A stretch of 48,728 bases of DNA, from positions 1 through 48,728 of the forward strand of contig JAFUFI010000030.1 of assembly GCA_017469945.1 (NCBI GenBank), in the 5' to 3' direction. Shown one piece after another: positions 1-7,223 of the stretch (position 1 is the stretch's first letter; the number at the start of each line of letters is the position of its first letter). The notes under the pieces were generated by a model. It searched no databases, was not told the origin of the DNA, and saw nothing but the letters and a program-made list of their open reading frames with translations. This DNA is from Lachnospiraceae bacterium (lineage in GTDB: Bacteria > Bacillota > Clostridia > Lachnospirales > Lachnospiraceae). The translations under genes were made by a program, and so were the position numbers.

Positions 1-117
1 GACAAAGAGACTGTGGTTGGAGCCTCACTAAAACCGTCTATGCGGTAGGAAGAATGAACCAATCCACAGCATCTTTAACAGCATACCCTATACCTATAGA
101 AAAGGTAAAGAATTGGT

Positions 118-507
118 ATGACTATATAATACGAGGAAGAAATAGCCTGCCTTTATACTGCGGTTGGCTGGACAGCATATACCGACAATATGCCCGTTTT
201 ACGAGAAGGTTTCAAGAACTCAATGTTGGTTTTGGCAGCATATGACGGAGAAGAACTTCTTGGTGTTATAAGAACGGTTGGTGATGGCGCAACAATAATA
301 TTTGTTCAAGATATATTTGTTTTCCCTGACAAACAAAGACAGGGAATTGGAACTGCCCTTCTTAGGGCAATCCTGGAACGTTACCCCAATGTGCGCCAAA
401 TAGAGCTGGCAACTGACAATACTCATAAAACCATGGCATTCTACAAATCAATGGGATTTAAAGAAATGTCAGAAATAGGATGTTGTGGATTTATGAAATG
501 CCAGTAG
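118..507 (+). pseudogene. GNAT-family N-acetyltransferase, 5' end damaged
   Basis: The frame reads as a small GNAT acetyltransferase: a GWTAYTDN segment typical of the N-terminal helix, then VQDIFVFPDKQRQGIGTAL (acetyl-CoA-binding motif A, Q-x-x-G-x-G) and a C-terminal FYKSMGFK strand. The ATG at 118 is followed three codons later by an in-frame TAA at 127-129, and the conserved GW segment lies downstream of that stop. The next ATG is at 190, inside the domain, and would drop the first strand and helix. Upstream, another frame from an ATG at 54 (preceded by TAGGAAG) runs into the same place, so a one-base indel is an alternative explanation. Family assignment is firm; loss of function is inferred. 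A 105-aa product from 190 cannot be excluded. Confidence 0.6.
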
Positions 508-648
508 GAGAATAAGTCGGAAGGCTTTTATGAAGAGTATAGAACTGAAGATAAAATAATTTTAAAGAATAAAGTCATTTGTATAGAATGGCTAATCTAT
601 CAAGGATATGATCCCTATTCTTGAGGAATTGGAGGGGCAGTAAAAGAA

Positions 649-1140
649 ATGCTTCGAGATGAAATAGAACTTGTAAATGAGAACCTGTGGTCTGACGGGA
701 AAGTAATTATAAAACCAATACGAACTGAGGCTGAACTAGCATATGCTATTTTTGAGTGCCAGCTTACAGCAGAGCAGCAAGAATGTGTGAATCCTGCCGG
801 ATTTTCTATAGGTAGGGCATATTTGGCAAGAGAAGATAACTATCCATGCTTAATCTATAATATTGAGAAGAAGCCGGTGGGATTTATTAGTTTGTGTAAA
901 TGGCTAGGCAAGGGAGATGCTTATTCATGGAGTTTTTATGTTGATAAGAATTACCAGGGACAAGGGTACGGAAAAAGCGCGGCCAATATAGCAGTACAAA
1001 TTCTGAAATCGGCAAATCCGGATAAGATGATTAAACTTGCAACAGAAGAGTTTAATGTTAGGGCACAGAAATTATATATATCGATTGGATTTAAAAAGTT
1101 ACAAGAACTTGACGGAGATGATTTCGTATTTGGATTATAG
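649..1140 (+). CDS. GNAT-family N-acetyltransferase
   Basis: A 163-aa single-domain GNAT protein, expected to transfer an acetyl group from acetyl-CoA to an amine that cannot be named from sequence. The segment WSFYVDKNYQGQGYGKSAA is the acetyl-CoA-binding motif (Q-x-x-G-x-G), and the C-terminal half has the usual ALKLY/IGFK-type motif (VRAQKLYISIGFKKL). The start is supported by GGAGGGG at 631-637, 11 bases before ATG. It follows the damaged GNAT gene in the same direction, so the pair may be an old tandem acquisition. Its AT-rich codon use resembles the next gene more than the core genes further right. Confidence 0.85.
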   Translation: MLRDEIELVNENLWSDGKVIIKPIRTEAELAYAIFECQLTAEQQECVNPAGFSIGRAYLAREDNYPCLIYNIEKKPVGFISLCKWLGKGDAYSWSFYVDKNYQGQGYGKSAANIAVQILKSANPDKMIKLATEEFNVRAQKLYISIGFKKLQELDGDDFVFGL

Positions 1141-1235
1141 TTTGTCCAACAAATCTTTTTCTTTACTTTGATGTTATCGTCAAGAATAGAAAATAGAGCT
1201 TGAAAAACGGTAAAATATGGTATTATAACCTTAAC

Positions 1236-1294
1236 AGAGTTGCCAGGTGCGAATAACACTTGGGACCAAGCCGAGCGTTGAGCTTGGCTTTTTT
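1236..1294 (+). ncRNA. Candidate short hairpin RNA or 3' attenuator
   Basis: A possible promoter (TTGAAA 1200-1205, 18-bp spacer, TATAAC 1224-1229) precedes two adjacent hairpins: CCAGGTG 1243-1249 with CACTTGG 1257-1263 (one G-U pair), then the terminator stem at 1266-1287. CTTG at 1259-1262 could instead pair with CAAG at 1267-1270, so the two hairpins may exclude each other. It resembles no RNA family I recognise. It could be only the 3' end of the acetyltransferase transcript. Confidence 0.25.
1266..1294 (+). terminator. Rho-independent terminator after the GNAT gene
   Basis: CCAAGC at 1266-1271 pairs with GCTTGG at 1282-1287 across a 10-base loop and is followed by CTTTTTTAC. It separates the acetyltransferase region from the regulator gene. 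The remainder of the 314-base gap 1141-1454 holds the candidate hairpin RNA, the motif array and the promoter listed separately. Confidence 0.75.
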
Positions 1295-1346
1295 ACTTTA
1301 TGGAGAATATATGGATTTAAAGAAACCATACACAATAATTTTATAG

Positions 1347-1420
1347 TTATTCGTTTTAAAATTTGCTAAAGCGAATAAATATATAGTTAAAACGAATAAA
1401 AATTGACATAAGACGAAAAA
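1347..1420 (+). repeat. Four-copy phased motif array upstream of the HATPase/STAS regulator
   Basis: Four copies of TAARRCGAATAA lie here: one inverted (1347-1359, TTATTCGTTTTAA) and three direct (1367-1379, 1388-1400, 1409-1420). The C of the central CG falls at 1352, 1372, 1393 and 1414, giving spacings of 20, 21 and 21 bp, two helical turns each. The first and third copies form a perfect 13-bp inverted repeat. The third copy ends just before the -35 box and the fourth occupies the -35/-10 spacer, so this is a likely operator array. The binding protein is inferred, not shown. Confidence 0.75.
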
Positions 1421-1431
1421 AAGGATAGTAT
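1403..1431 (+). promoter_or_regulatory. Sigma-70-type promoter of the HATPase/STAS regulator
   Basis: A consensus -35 TTGACA (1403-1408), 17-bp spacer and TAGTAT -10 (1426-1431) place transcription start near 1438, giving a leader of about 17 bases that contains the AAAGGAG ribosome-binding site. Array copies overlap the promoter, which suggests direct regulation. Confidence 0.75.
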
Positions 1432-1454
1432 TAGTATTGAAAGGAGAAGCCGCT

Positions 1455-2480
1455 ATGAAATTTAATGAGGAAAAAAAACAGTCTATTATAATATATATGC
1501 TTGAAAAAATAGAGCAAAATGATGATAGAATATCCAAGGCTGTGTCTGATGCTTTTGACGTAAATCAGAATACAATACATACATATATAAATGAATTGGT
1601 AGATAACAATATTATTAAACGTGTAAAAAGGGGCAAATATGAATTAGTAAAAAAAGAGTATGAATATGTTCTTAAGCGCTCAAAAGGAGAATTGGAAACG
1701 GATACTTACGCTTATGAGCATTGCTTATTCGAATTAGTAAAGGGATTTGGGCAAAATATCGAATCTATTTGGAGTTATTCATTTAGTGAAATGATTAATA
1801 ACGTAATGGATCATTCGCAGGCTGAAAATGTTAAAATACTAGTGGAACAAGACTACATTAATACGCATGTTGCCATTTTAGATGATGGGATTGGAATTTT
1901 TAAAAAAATAAAAGAACACTTTGGCTTTAGTACATTAGATGAAGCTATTTGTGAATTGTTTAAAGGAAAACTGACTACAGATGTGGAAAATCATTCCGGA
2001 GAAGGTATTTTTTTTAGTTCTAAAATGATGGATGATTTTTTTATTGTATCTAGTGGAAAGATTTTTACAAATAATAAATACGGAAATAGTAGAATTATTA
2101 ATTTAGCAGAGAAGAATATAAAGGGAACAGGAGTATTCATGAGCTTATCAAACTTTTCTAATAAAAATCCTCAAGAAGTGTTTGATCTTTATGCTAATAT
2201 AGATGGTGGTTTTGTTAAGACAAAAATACCATTGAAAAATATATTTGATACTTCTCCGGTTTCACGATCTCAAGCCAAGAGGGTATGCAATCGCTTAGAA
2301 AAATTTAAGGAGATAGTAATAGATTTTGATGGAATACAATGGATGGGACAAGGATTTGCCCATCAAATCTTTGTTATCTTTTCAAGAGAACACCCGGATA
2401 TACAGCTAATACCAATAAATATGAATGAAGATGTAGCAAAAATGTATGTCCATGTCATGGAAGGTATAACAGCAGAATAG
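1455..2480 (+). CDS. Winged-HTH / GHKL ATPase / STAS-like DUF4325 fusion regulator
   Basis: A 341-aa protein with three parts. Residues about 5-65 form a winged HTH. Residues about 85-240 are a GHKL-type ATPase with an N box (E112, N116, H120), a G1 box DDGIGI at 143-148 and a G2 segment GEGI at 182-185. Residues about 270-335 are a STAS-like DUF4325 domain around IDFDGI near 289-294. In sporulation sigma control, the anti-sigma ATPase (SpoIIAB) and STAS partner (SpoIIAA) are separate proteins; here both are fused to a DNA-binding domain, so I infer a self-contained ATP-responsive transcription regulator. The ATG at 1455 is chosen over an upstream TTG because AAAGGAG lies 8 bases before it. 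AT-rich codon use suggests transfer. Its target and signal are unknown. Confidence 0.85.
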   Translation: MKFNEEKKQSIIIYMLEKIEQNDDRISKAVSDAFDVNQNTIHTYINELVDNNIIKRVKRGKYELVKKEYEYVLKRSKGELETDTYAYEHCLFELVKGFGQNIESIWSYSFSEMINNVMDHSQAENVKILVEQDYINTHVAILDDGIGIFKKIKEHFGFSTLDEAICELFKGKLTTDVENHSGEGIFFSSKMMDDFFIVSSGKIFTNNKYGNSRIINLAEKNIKGTGVFMSLSNFSNKNPQEVFDLYANIDGGFVKTKIPLKNIFDTSPVSRSQAKRVCNRLEKFKEIVIDFDGIQWMGQGFAHQIFVIFSREHPDIQLIPINMNEDVAKMYVHVMEGITAE

Positions 2481-2484
2481 GAAA

Positions 2485-2560
2485 TTAGTTCGCTTTTGCG
2501 GCACAATAATTCGTCATAACACGTTTAAATATTCGCCTTACAGTAAATTAAGACGAATAT
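2485..2560 (-). repeat. Mirror-image four-copy motif array downstream of the regulator
   Basis: Three inverted copies of the TAARRCGAATAA motif (2485-2497, 2507-2518, 2528-2540) and one direct copy (2549-2560) follow the regulator stop codon within 5 bases. The C of the central CG sits at 2491, 2512, 2534 and 2554, giving spacings of 21, 22 and 20 bp. Read on the other strand, this is one opposed copy followed by three in line with spacings 20, 22 and 21, the same architecture as the upstream array. Copies carry one or two mismatches. Confidence 0.7.
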
Positions 2561-2564
2561 CTAT

Positions 2565-2594
2565 TTGAGAGTAGAAACTCATGAGGCCTATATT
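2565..2594 (+). promoter_or_regulatory. Candidate promoter of the 2650 membrane-protein gene
   Basis: TTGAGA (2565-2570), an 18-bp spacer and TATATT (2589-2594) give a leader of about 50 bases. The direct motif copy at 2549-2560 lies immediately upstream, with its CG 11 bp before the -35 box. At the regulator's own promoter the equivalent copy's CG lies 10 bp before the -35. A 12-bp near-palindrome (ATGAC-GG-GTCAT) at 2598-2609 follows. Confidence 0.45.
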
Positions 2595-2649
2595 GCGATG
2601 ACGGGTCATGACAGAGCTTATTATTTTCTCTGATTACTGAAGGATAGTT

Positions 2650-4425
2650 ATGGAAGTTAAGAAAAATAGTTTAATATGGGCGATGGTATGCGCAGTATCG
2701 GTTGTTTTGTTTATAGTGATATCGAATCGCATAGCGCCATTTTTGATAGACAATGACAATATATACCTTAAAACCGTTGTATCCGGGGAAATGACAGGTA
2801 CTCCGGAGATGAGAGGGTATTATCTGGGAGTAATCTCCGGTTTTATAATGTCGTCGCTTTATAAGTTGACTGGAAACTACGTTCCGTGGTTTGGGATAAT
2901 CCTATGCCTTTACGCAGGAATCGTGATCTGGTATGTGCTTTATAATCTGGCCGCAGCTTGCAAGAAATGGTATATGTCACTTTGTTGCCTGGCAGTAGGA
3001 TTACTTGTAGTATCGTCAATTTTTTTCCGGTATTTCGTCCAGACTCAGTATACGATCATTGGAGGATTTCTTGGGGCTGGAGCCGCTCTTGCGTTGGCGC
3101 TGGTGCAGATAGATAAAACTGTAAAAGAAAACAGAGCAAACCTGATCATGCTTTTTGTTTTTGCACTTTTGTCTTTCTCGGTCAGAAGCAGCGCATTTTA
3201 TATGATCATCCCTTTTCTTGGAATGATTCTTCTAGATAAATTTATAGATTATCTTGGAAATAAAAAAGAAGGTCACTTCTCCGTACTTGTCTTGGCTGCC
3301 GGAGTTATTGTCCTTTCGATGGTTATTAATATACTGGCGGGCAAGATAGCGTATTCTTCGGATGACTGGAAGTCCTACGACAGGTATAATGAGTCGCATG
3401 CCGATATGGTTGATTATGAAGGATTCCCGGATTATGAGACCTATCGGGATGTATATGAAAAGTATGGCATAAAGGAGTCCTCTTACAGAGCTCTTACAGA
3501 GCATTACAATCTTATCCTTGATAAAAATATAAATGAAGAGAGTTTTGCTGCTTTAGATGAGATTACGAGAGAAAACAGAAGTAAGAATAATGCGGATCTT
3601 TTAGGCCGATTAAAAGAAGTCTTTTCGTCTATCGTAGAAAGAAATATAAAGGATTACACGGATAGACCTATCAACGTATTTGTGTTTTGGATGTACGTTG
3701 CGGTGGTAGTTTTAGCTGTTTTGTCCAAGAGATTTAAGGCACTAAGGGATGTTGGATTTCTTGTTGTGTCAAGAATGTTTGACTGGATCTACCTTGTTTA
3801 TAACGGCAGATATCCTTTTAGGGTGACTCAGATAATATACGTGGCAGAGCTATTCTTATTAGTAGCCATAGCGATAAGGTACAGGCTTTGGGAGAGAGCT
3901 TTTAAAAAGCCGTTTACGCGCCTTAAAATATCTCCGGTATTTATAGGTTCAGTTCTTGTTATTTGCTTTATTTCCTTCAGGTTTGGTATACCTGTTATGA
4001 GAAATGCTAAAAACGAAGCGATTGCCTTTGATAATATGAGTGTTTGTTTTTCGGAGCTTGAGGACTACCTTGAGGATCATCCGGACAATTTCTATTTCTT
4101 TGATATGTCGAACCTTCATTACAAGGAAAGGACTTTGGGCTTTGGAGAGTCAGCTTATGAGAACTATGTATATATGGGAAGCTGGATCACAAACAGTCCC
4201 TGGTATAATGATAAGCTCAAAGCTCACGGTATAGAAGATCCGGCGGCTTCTCTCGTAGAAAGAGATGATCTGTATATCATCTACCAGGTTGATAATACAG
4301 GAAGCAGAGATTTTCTTGATGAATATTTTGAAGAGCATTATCCCGGAACAAAAATAAACAAAGCCGATGAATTTGTATCCTCAAACGGCTTTGTTTACGA
4401 GATATTGTCTGTTGAAAAAGGGTGA
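2650..4425 (+). CDS. Multi-pass membrane protein, GT-C-like, unassigned
   Basis: A 591-aa integral membrane protein with roughly ten or more hydrophobic segments: one at residues 8-28, a cluster at about 75-225, and another at about 340-445. A large hydrophilic loop lies near 230-335 and a soluble C-terminal domain of about 140 residues follows the last segment. An acidic DNDN motif in the first external loop resembles the catalytic Asp region of GT-C glycosyltransferases that use polyprenyl-phosphate sugars, but no family signature is decisive. It converges on the minus-strand membrane operon with only 20 bases between stop codons. A role in cell-surface polysaccharide is inference from topology and neighbours. 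Confidence 0.7.
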   Translation: MEVKKNSLIWAMVCAVSVVLFIVISNRIAPFLIDNDNIYLKTVVSGEMTGTPEMRGYYLGVISGFIMSSLYKLTGNYVPWFGIILCLYAGIVIWYVLYNLAAACKKWYMSLCCLAVGLLVVSSIFFRYFVQTQYTIIGGFLGAGAALALALVQIDKTVKENRANLIMLFVFALLSFSVRSSAFYMIIPFLGMILLDKFIDYLGNKKEGHFSVLVLAAGVIVLSMVINILAGKIAYSSDDWKSYDRYNESHADMVDYEGFPDYETYRDVYEKYGIKESSYRALTEHYNLILDKNINEESFAALDEITRENRSKNNADLLGRLKEVFSSIVERNIKDYTDRPINVFVFWMYVAVVVLAVLSKRFKALRDVGFLVVSRMFDWIYLVYNGRYPFRVTQIIYVAELFLLVAIAIRYRLWERAFKKPFTRLKISPVFIGSVLVICFISFRFGIPVMRNAKNEAIAFDNMSVCFSELEDYLEDHPDNFYFFDMSNLHYKERTLGFGESAYENYVYMGSWITNSPWYNDKLKAHGIEDPAASLVERDDLYIIYQVDNTGSRDFLDEYFEEHYPGTKINKADEFVSSNGFVYEILSVEKG

Positions 4426-4445
4426 AATAACAATCGGAAGAAATG

Positions 4446-5915
4446 TTACCTGGCGGTAATGGAATTTAATCCAAAGTATCTTGCAACAAAATCGTTTGCA
4501 GATGCATCGACAGATATATCCCCGCAGTTAATAAAGCCTTTAAGGGATTCAGGAACATCGATTGCGGGTACCAGCGCATCACCGTTATCCTTCTTTGCAG
4601 ATTCTATCAGCTTGTAACGTTCTATGTACTGCGAGTTGTAGTAGGCCGCGTCACCGCTTATAAGGGCAGTAGCGGCGGTTACGGAATTGGGCTTCATAAA
4701 GGTATAGAGGGCGGGCCTTATAATTGAAAATATAATACAGATGACCAAAAGTACGGCTGTGCATGGGATAAATACTCTTGCATCGCCGGCTTTTTTCTTT
4801 TCATTTAATCTTACGATAGCTCCGAGGATATAGTAATAAATGAAGGTTATTGTAAGTATCAGCATATAGAAGCAGATGTCAAATACTCTGGCGGCTCCGC
4901 CGTTACTTTGGGCATAAAAGGTAGGTGTTTCGGATGAACAGAATACGCCAAATACTACCGGACATACCAGGTATGGGCATTTGAAGGTAAAGGAGCTCTT
5001 TTTGATAACGCCGATAAAAATCGGTGTAAGGGCAATTAGGACAAGAAAGTAAAAAGGTGTTGTCCAGTTAAGCAGATAGCCAAGACATTGCAGTATGGAC
5101 TTTGCGATTGCTTTTATGGCGGGAAGTCCGTAGCTTGTTGACTGGCGAAGGGCGTTGCCGGGGGCGAGAACGCTGACAGCGAATCCGAAAAGAAAAGACG
5201 CGATGATCAAAGCATCAGGGATTATAAGCTTTTTCTTTTTTGAGATAATATCATTAAAAGTTAAAAGGATAAGAATTAGAACTGTGGGAAGCAATGATGC
5301 ATAGTTGCCTCCCGCGATAAAAAGAGCAAGCAAGATGCATATGACAAGCTTGTACTTTTTTTTGTCGGAACGGTATCTGAAAAATAGCCCGAAGAAAAAA
5401 AGAGTCAGTGACAAAAAGCCTGTGTAATAAACAGAGCCGTTATACCAGTAAAATGTCTCTGCACAAACCGGGACAAAAAGTATACATGTCGCGGCAAGAA
5501 GAGCGGCCGTAGTCAGCCAGGGCTTTGAGTTGTTGTCACTTCCGGTAACAAATAAGGGCTTTGTAGCGTAGAAGATACTTCCTGTTAGAAAAAGGATTAT
5601 AAAAGCGGGGTATAAGCCGTACAGACGTGTATTTAAAAGCTGAGGGGGAAGATGCATCAAAAACATGGCAGAGTACGTTCCCTGCCAGATTTTGTACTGC
5701 TCTATAGTTCCGTTAAAAGCTGCTGTCAAAATTCCGATGATCCCTTTTCCTGATTCCAAAGCCTCCTTTGCCGGGACGCCGTAGTAAAAATCATCCCCAA
5801 GAGGGTGCGCGAAAAAGCCCAGAACGATCATAGGAATCAGAGTAAGGGCAAGTATTACAATAGAGATTATCAGAAGTATATCTGTATATTTTTTGATATT
5901 AAATGCTTTGTTCAT
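4446..5915 (-). CDS. DUF6056-type multi-pass membrane protein
   Basis: A 489-aa protein with about eleven hydrophobic segments starting at residues 13-35. The N-terminal external loop carries HPLGDDFYYG followed by WQGTYSAMFLM, which I recognise as the conserved region of the DUF6056 family of putative membrane glycosyltransferases; the DD pair is the likely functional acidic site. Its ATG overlaps the stop of the upstream gene by four bases (ATGA), so the two are translationally coupled in one operon. Substrate is unknown. A short hydrophilic C-terminus of about 60 residues ends the protein. Confidence 0.75.
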   Translation of the reverse strand: MNKAFNIKKYTDILLIISIVILALTLIPMIVLGFFAHPLGDDFYYGVPAKEALESGKGIIGILTAAFNGTIEQYKIWQGTYSAMFLMHLPPQLLNTRLYGLYPAFIILFLTGSIFYATKPLFVTGSDNNSKPWLTTAALLAATCILFVPVCAETFYWYNGSVYYTGFLSLTLFFFGLFFRYRSDKKKYKLVICILLALFIAGGNYASLLPTVLILILLTFNDIISKKKKLIIPDALIIASFLFGFAVSVLAPGNALRQSTSYGLPAIKAIAKSILQCLGYLLNWTTPFYFLVLIALTPIFIGVIKKSSFTFKCPYLVCPVVFGVFCSSETPTFYAQSNGGAARVFDICFYMLILTITFIYYYILGAIVRLNEKKKAGDARVFIPCTAVLLVICIIFSIIRPALYTFMKPNSVTAATALISGDAAYYNSQYIERYKLIESAKKDNGDALVPAIDVPESLKGFINCGDISVDASANDFVARYFGLNSITAR

Positions 5916-7099
5916 TCTTTATTAAGCTCTGCAGTTTTGAAAATATCTTTATAAAAGAAGTAAATATAAATCAAATAAACAGCGAAGTTTGCAATTCCCA
6001 TAACCGGGTGTATTTCAAGGTTGTAAATCAGGTTAGAGCCATAAGTAATAAGGCTCAGACTAAGGAGCAACACGGCGGGAATGATAGTCTTTGGGATTAA
6101 AAACGCAATCACGATAGCGAGTATCTCGTACATGAATCCGTATCTTTCGTGCATTCCGGGAAGGAACATAACGCAGGTATAAATAAAGATGAAAGATATA
6201 AAGACAGTATTTCTTGCGTTTAGCTCAGTCTTTTTTGCAAAGAGGAATATCATCATAAGCATCAGTACGGAAAAGGCCATGATGACGGCAGGCAGCTTGA
6301 ATCCTTCGATGAACTTGAGCCTGGTACCTGAATCGTTAATACCGAATATTGACCAAAACGAAGGGTAGCTGAAGTACATCTTGTCGCAGGAGCCTGTCTG
6401 GTAATAGTAGGGGCTGAAGGCGCCTTTGAAACTGCGTCCCATTATCATAGCAGGGATGCAGACAAATTCCATGGTCGCAGGTACGATCAGGAAATTGAAG
6501 ATTGAAAACTCCTTTTCCCTTATGTACGCAAAAAGATAAAAAGGAAGCAAAAATATCGCCTGCAGCTTGAAGGCGAAGGACAGTCCGAAAAGAACCATCG
6601 AAACCGGATATTTCTTTTTGATGAAAGCATACAGGGACCACACGGCAAAAGCTGTATAAATTGCGTCACACTGTCCCCATACTGCGGAATTGATAAATAC
6701 TAAGGGAGAAAAAATCGTAACGGCGAAGGCGACGTATGCAAGTATCTTTTTTGAAGAGAGCTCTTTTACAAGGGAATAAACTCCGAAAGCAAGGGCATAA
6801 TCAAATAAAACCGAAAGCATTTTGTATTGATACAAAGGATTGATTTTAATATAGGTCATTATGGCGATGAGCGTCTGGTATGCAACGCTGTAATTGCCGA
6901 CTTGCGTATTTAACGCGTGAATGCGGCCAAGCTGCTCAATCTGTCCAAACCAGCCGAGAAGATAACCTTCCATATCAGAACTTACGAAATCAAATGCAGC
7001 AATTCTCAAAATTAATGAAAAAATGATGCATAGAGGAAAGAAAAGTTTGTCTATATTATTCTCGATAAATGTTGTGAATTTTTTTTCGAATGAAAGCAT
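5912..7099 (-). CDS. GT-C-type membrane glycosyltransferase-like protein
   Basis: A 395-aa polytopic protein with about ten membrane segments. The early acidic motif SSDMEGY in the first external loop, and NSAVWGQCDAIYTAF, match the mannosyltransferase-like GT-C / DUF2029 group, where WGQxD is a conserved external-loop motif. MHERYGF near residue 315 is also typical. The start is supported by AGGGAG just upstream of the ATG. It is first in a two-gene minus-strand operon with the DUF6056 gene, suggesting a joint role in adding sugars to an envelope polymer or glycan. This role is inferred. Confidence 0.75.
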   Translation of the reverse strand: MLSFEKKFTTFIENNIDKLFFPLCIIFSLILRIAAFDFVSSDMEGYLLGWFGQIEQLGRIHALNTQVGNYSVAYQTLIAIMTYIKINPLYQYKMLSVLFDYALAFGVYSLVKELSSKKILAYVAFAVTIFSPLVFINSAVWGQCDAIYTAFAVWSLYAFIKKKYPVSMVLFGLSFAFKLQAIFLLPFYLFAYIREKEFSIFNFLIVPATMEFVCIPAMIMGRSFKGAFSPYYYQTGSCDKMYFSYPSFWSIFGINDSGTRLKFIEGFKLPAVIMAFSVLMLMMIFLFAKKTELNARNTVFISFIFIYTCVMFLPGMHERYGFMYEILAIVIAFLIPKTIIPAVLLLSLSLITYGSNLIYNLEIHPVMGIANFAVYLIYIYFFYKDIFKTAELNKE

Positions 7100-7153
7100 A
7101 AAATCTCCCTACTTATGAACGTTTAATTAATATTATCATACTACATTTTGAGA

Positions 7154-7182
7154 TTGCAACATTATCGGGTTGCTGATAAACT
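7154..7182 (+). promoter_or_regulatory. Divergent promoter region sharing a palindromic -35
   Basis: TTGCAA at 7154-7159 reads the same on both strands. Rightward it is followed by a 17-bp spacer and TAAACT (7177-7182), serving the solute-binding protein gene. Leftward a 16-bp spacer leads to GATAAT, serving the membrane operon. Neither -10 is perfect, so the shared box is a candidate only. Confidence 0.4.
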
Positions 7183-7223
7183 AATTATTGAGTTTCGTTA
7201 ACTGCAATTTGAGGATTTGTGGT

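Noticed and set aside
1..48. Tail of an upstream gene ending in TAG at 46-48
   Set aside because: Only 15 codons are visible and I cannot identify them; too short to support a feature.
54..245. 63-aa frame starting MNQSTASL as a separate gene
   Set aside because: It overlaps the acetyltransferase in another frame, shows no domain, and its 3' half is out-of-frame acetyltransferase sequence.
1347..2560. Motif arrays as terminal repeats of a known transposon such as Tn7
   Set aside because: No transposase is encoded between them, no matching target duplication is visible just outside (TATAG versus CTATT), and one array overlaps a good promoter, which fits operators better.
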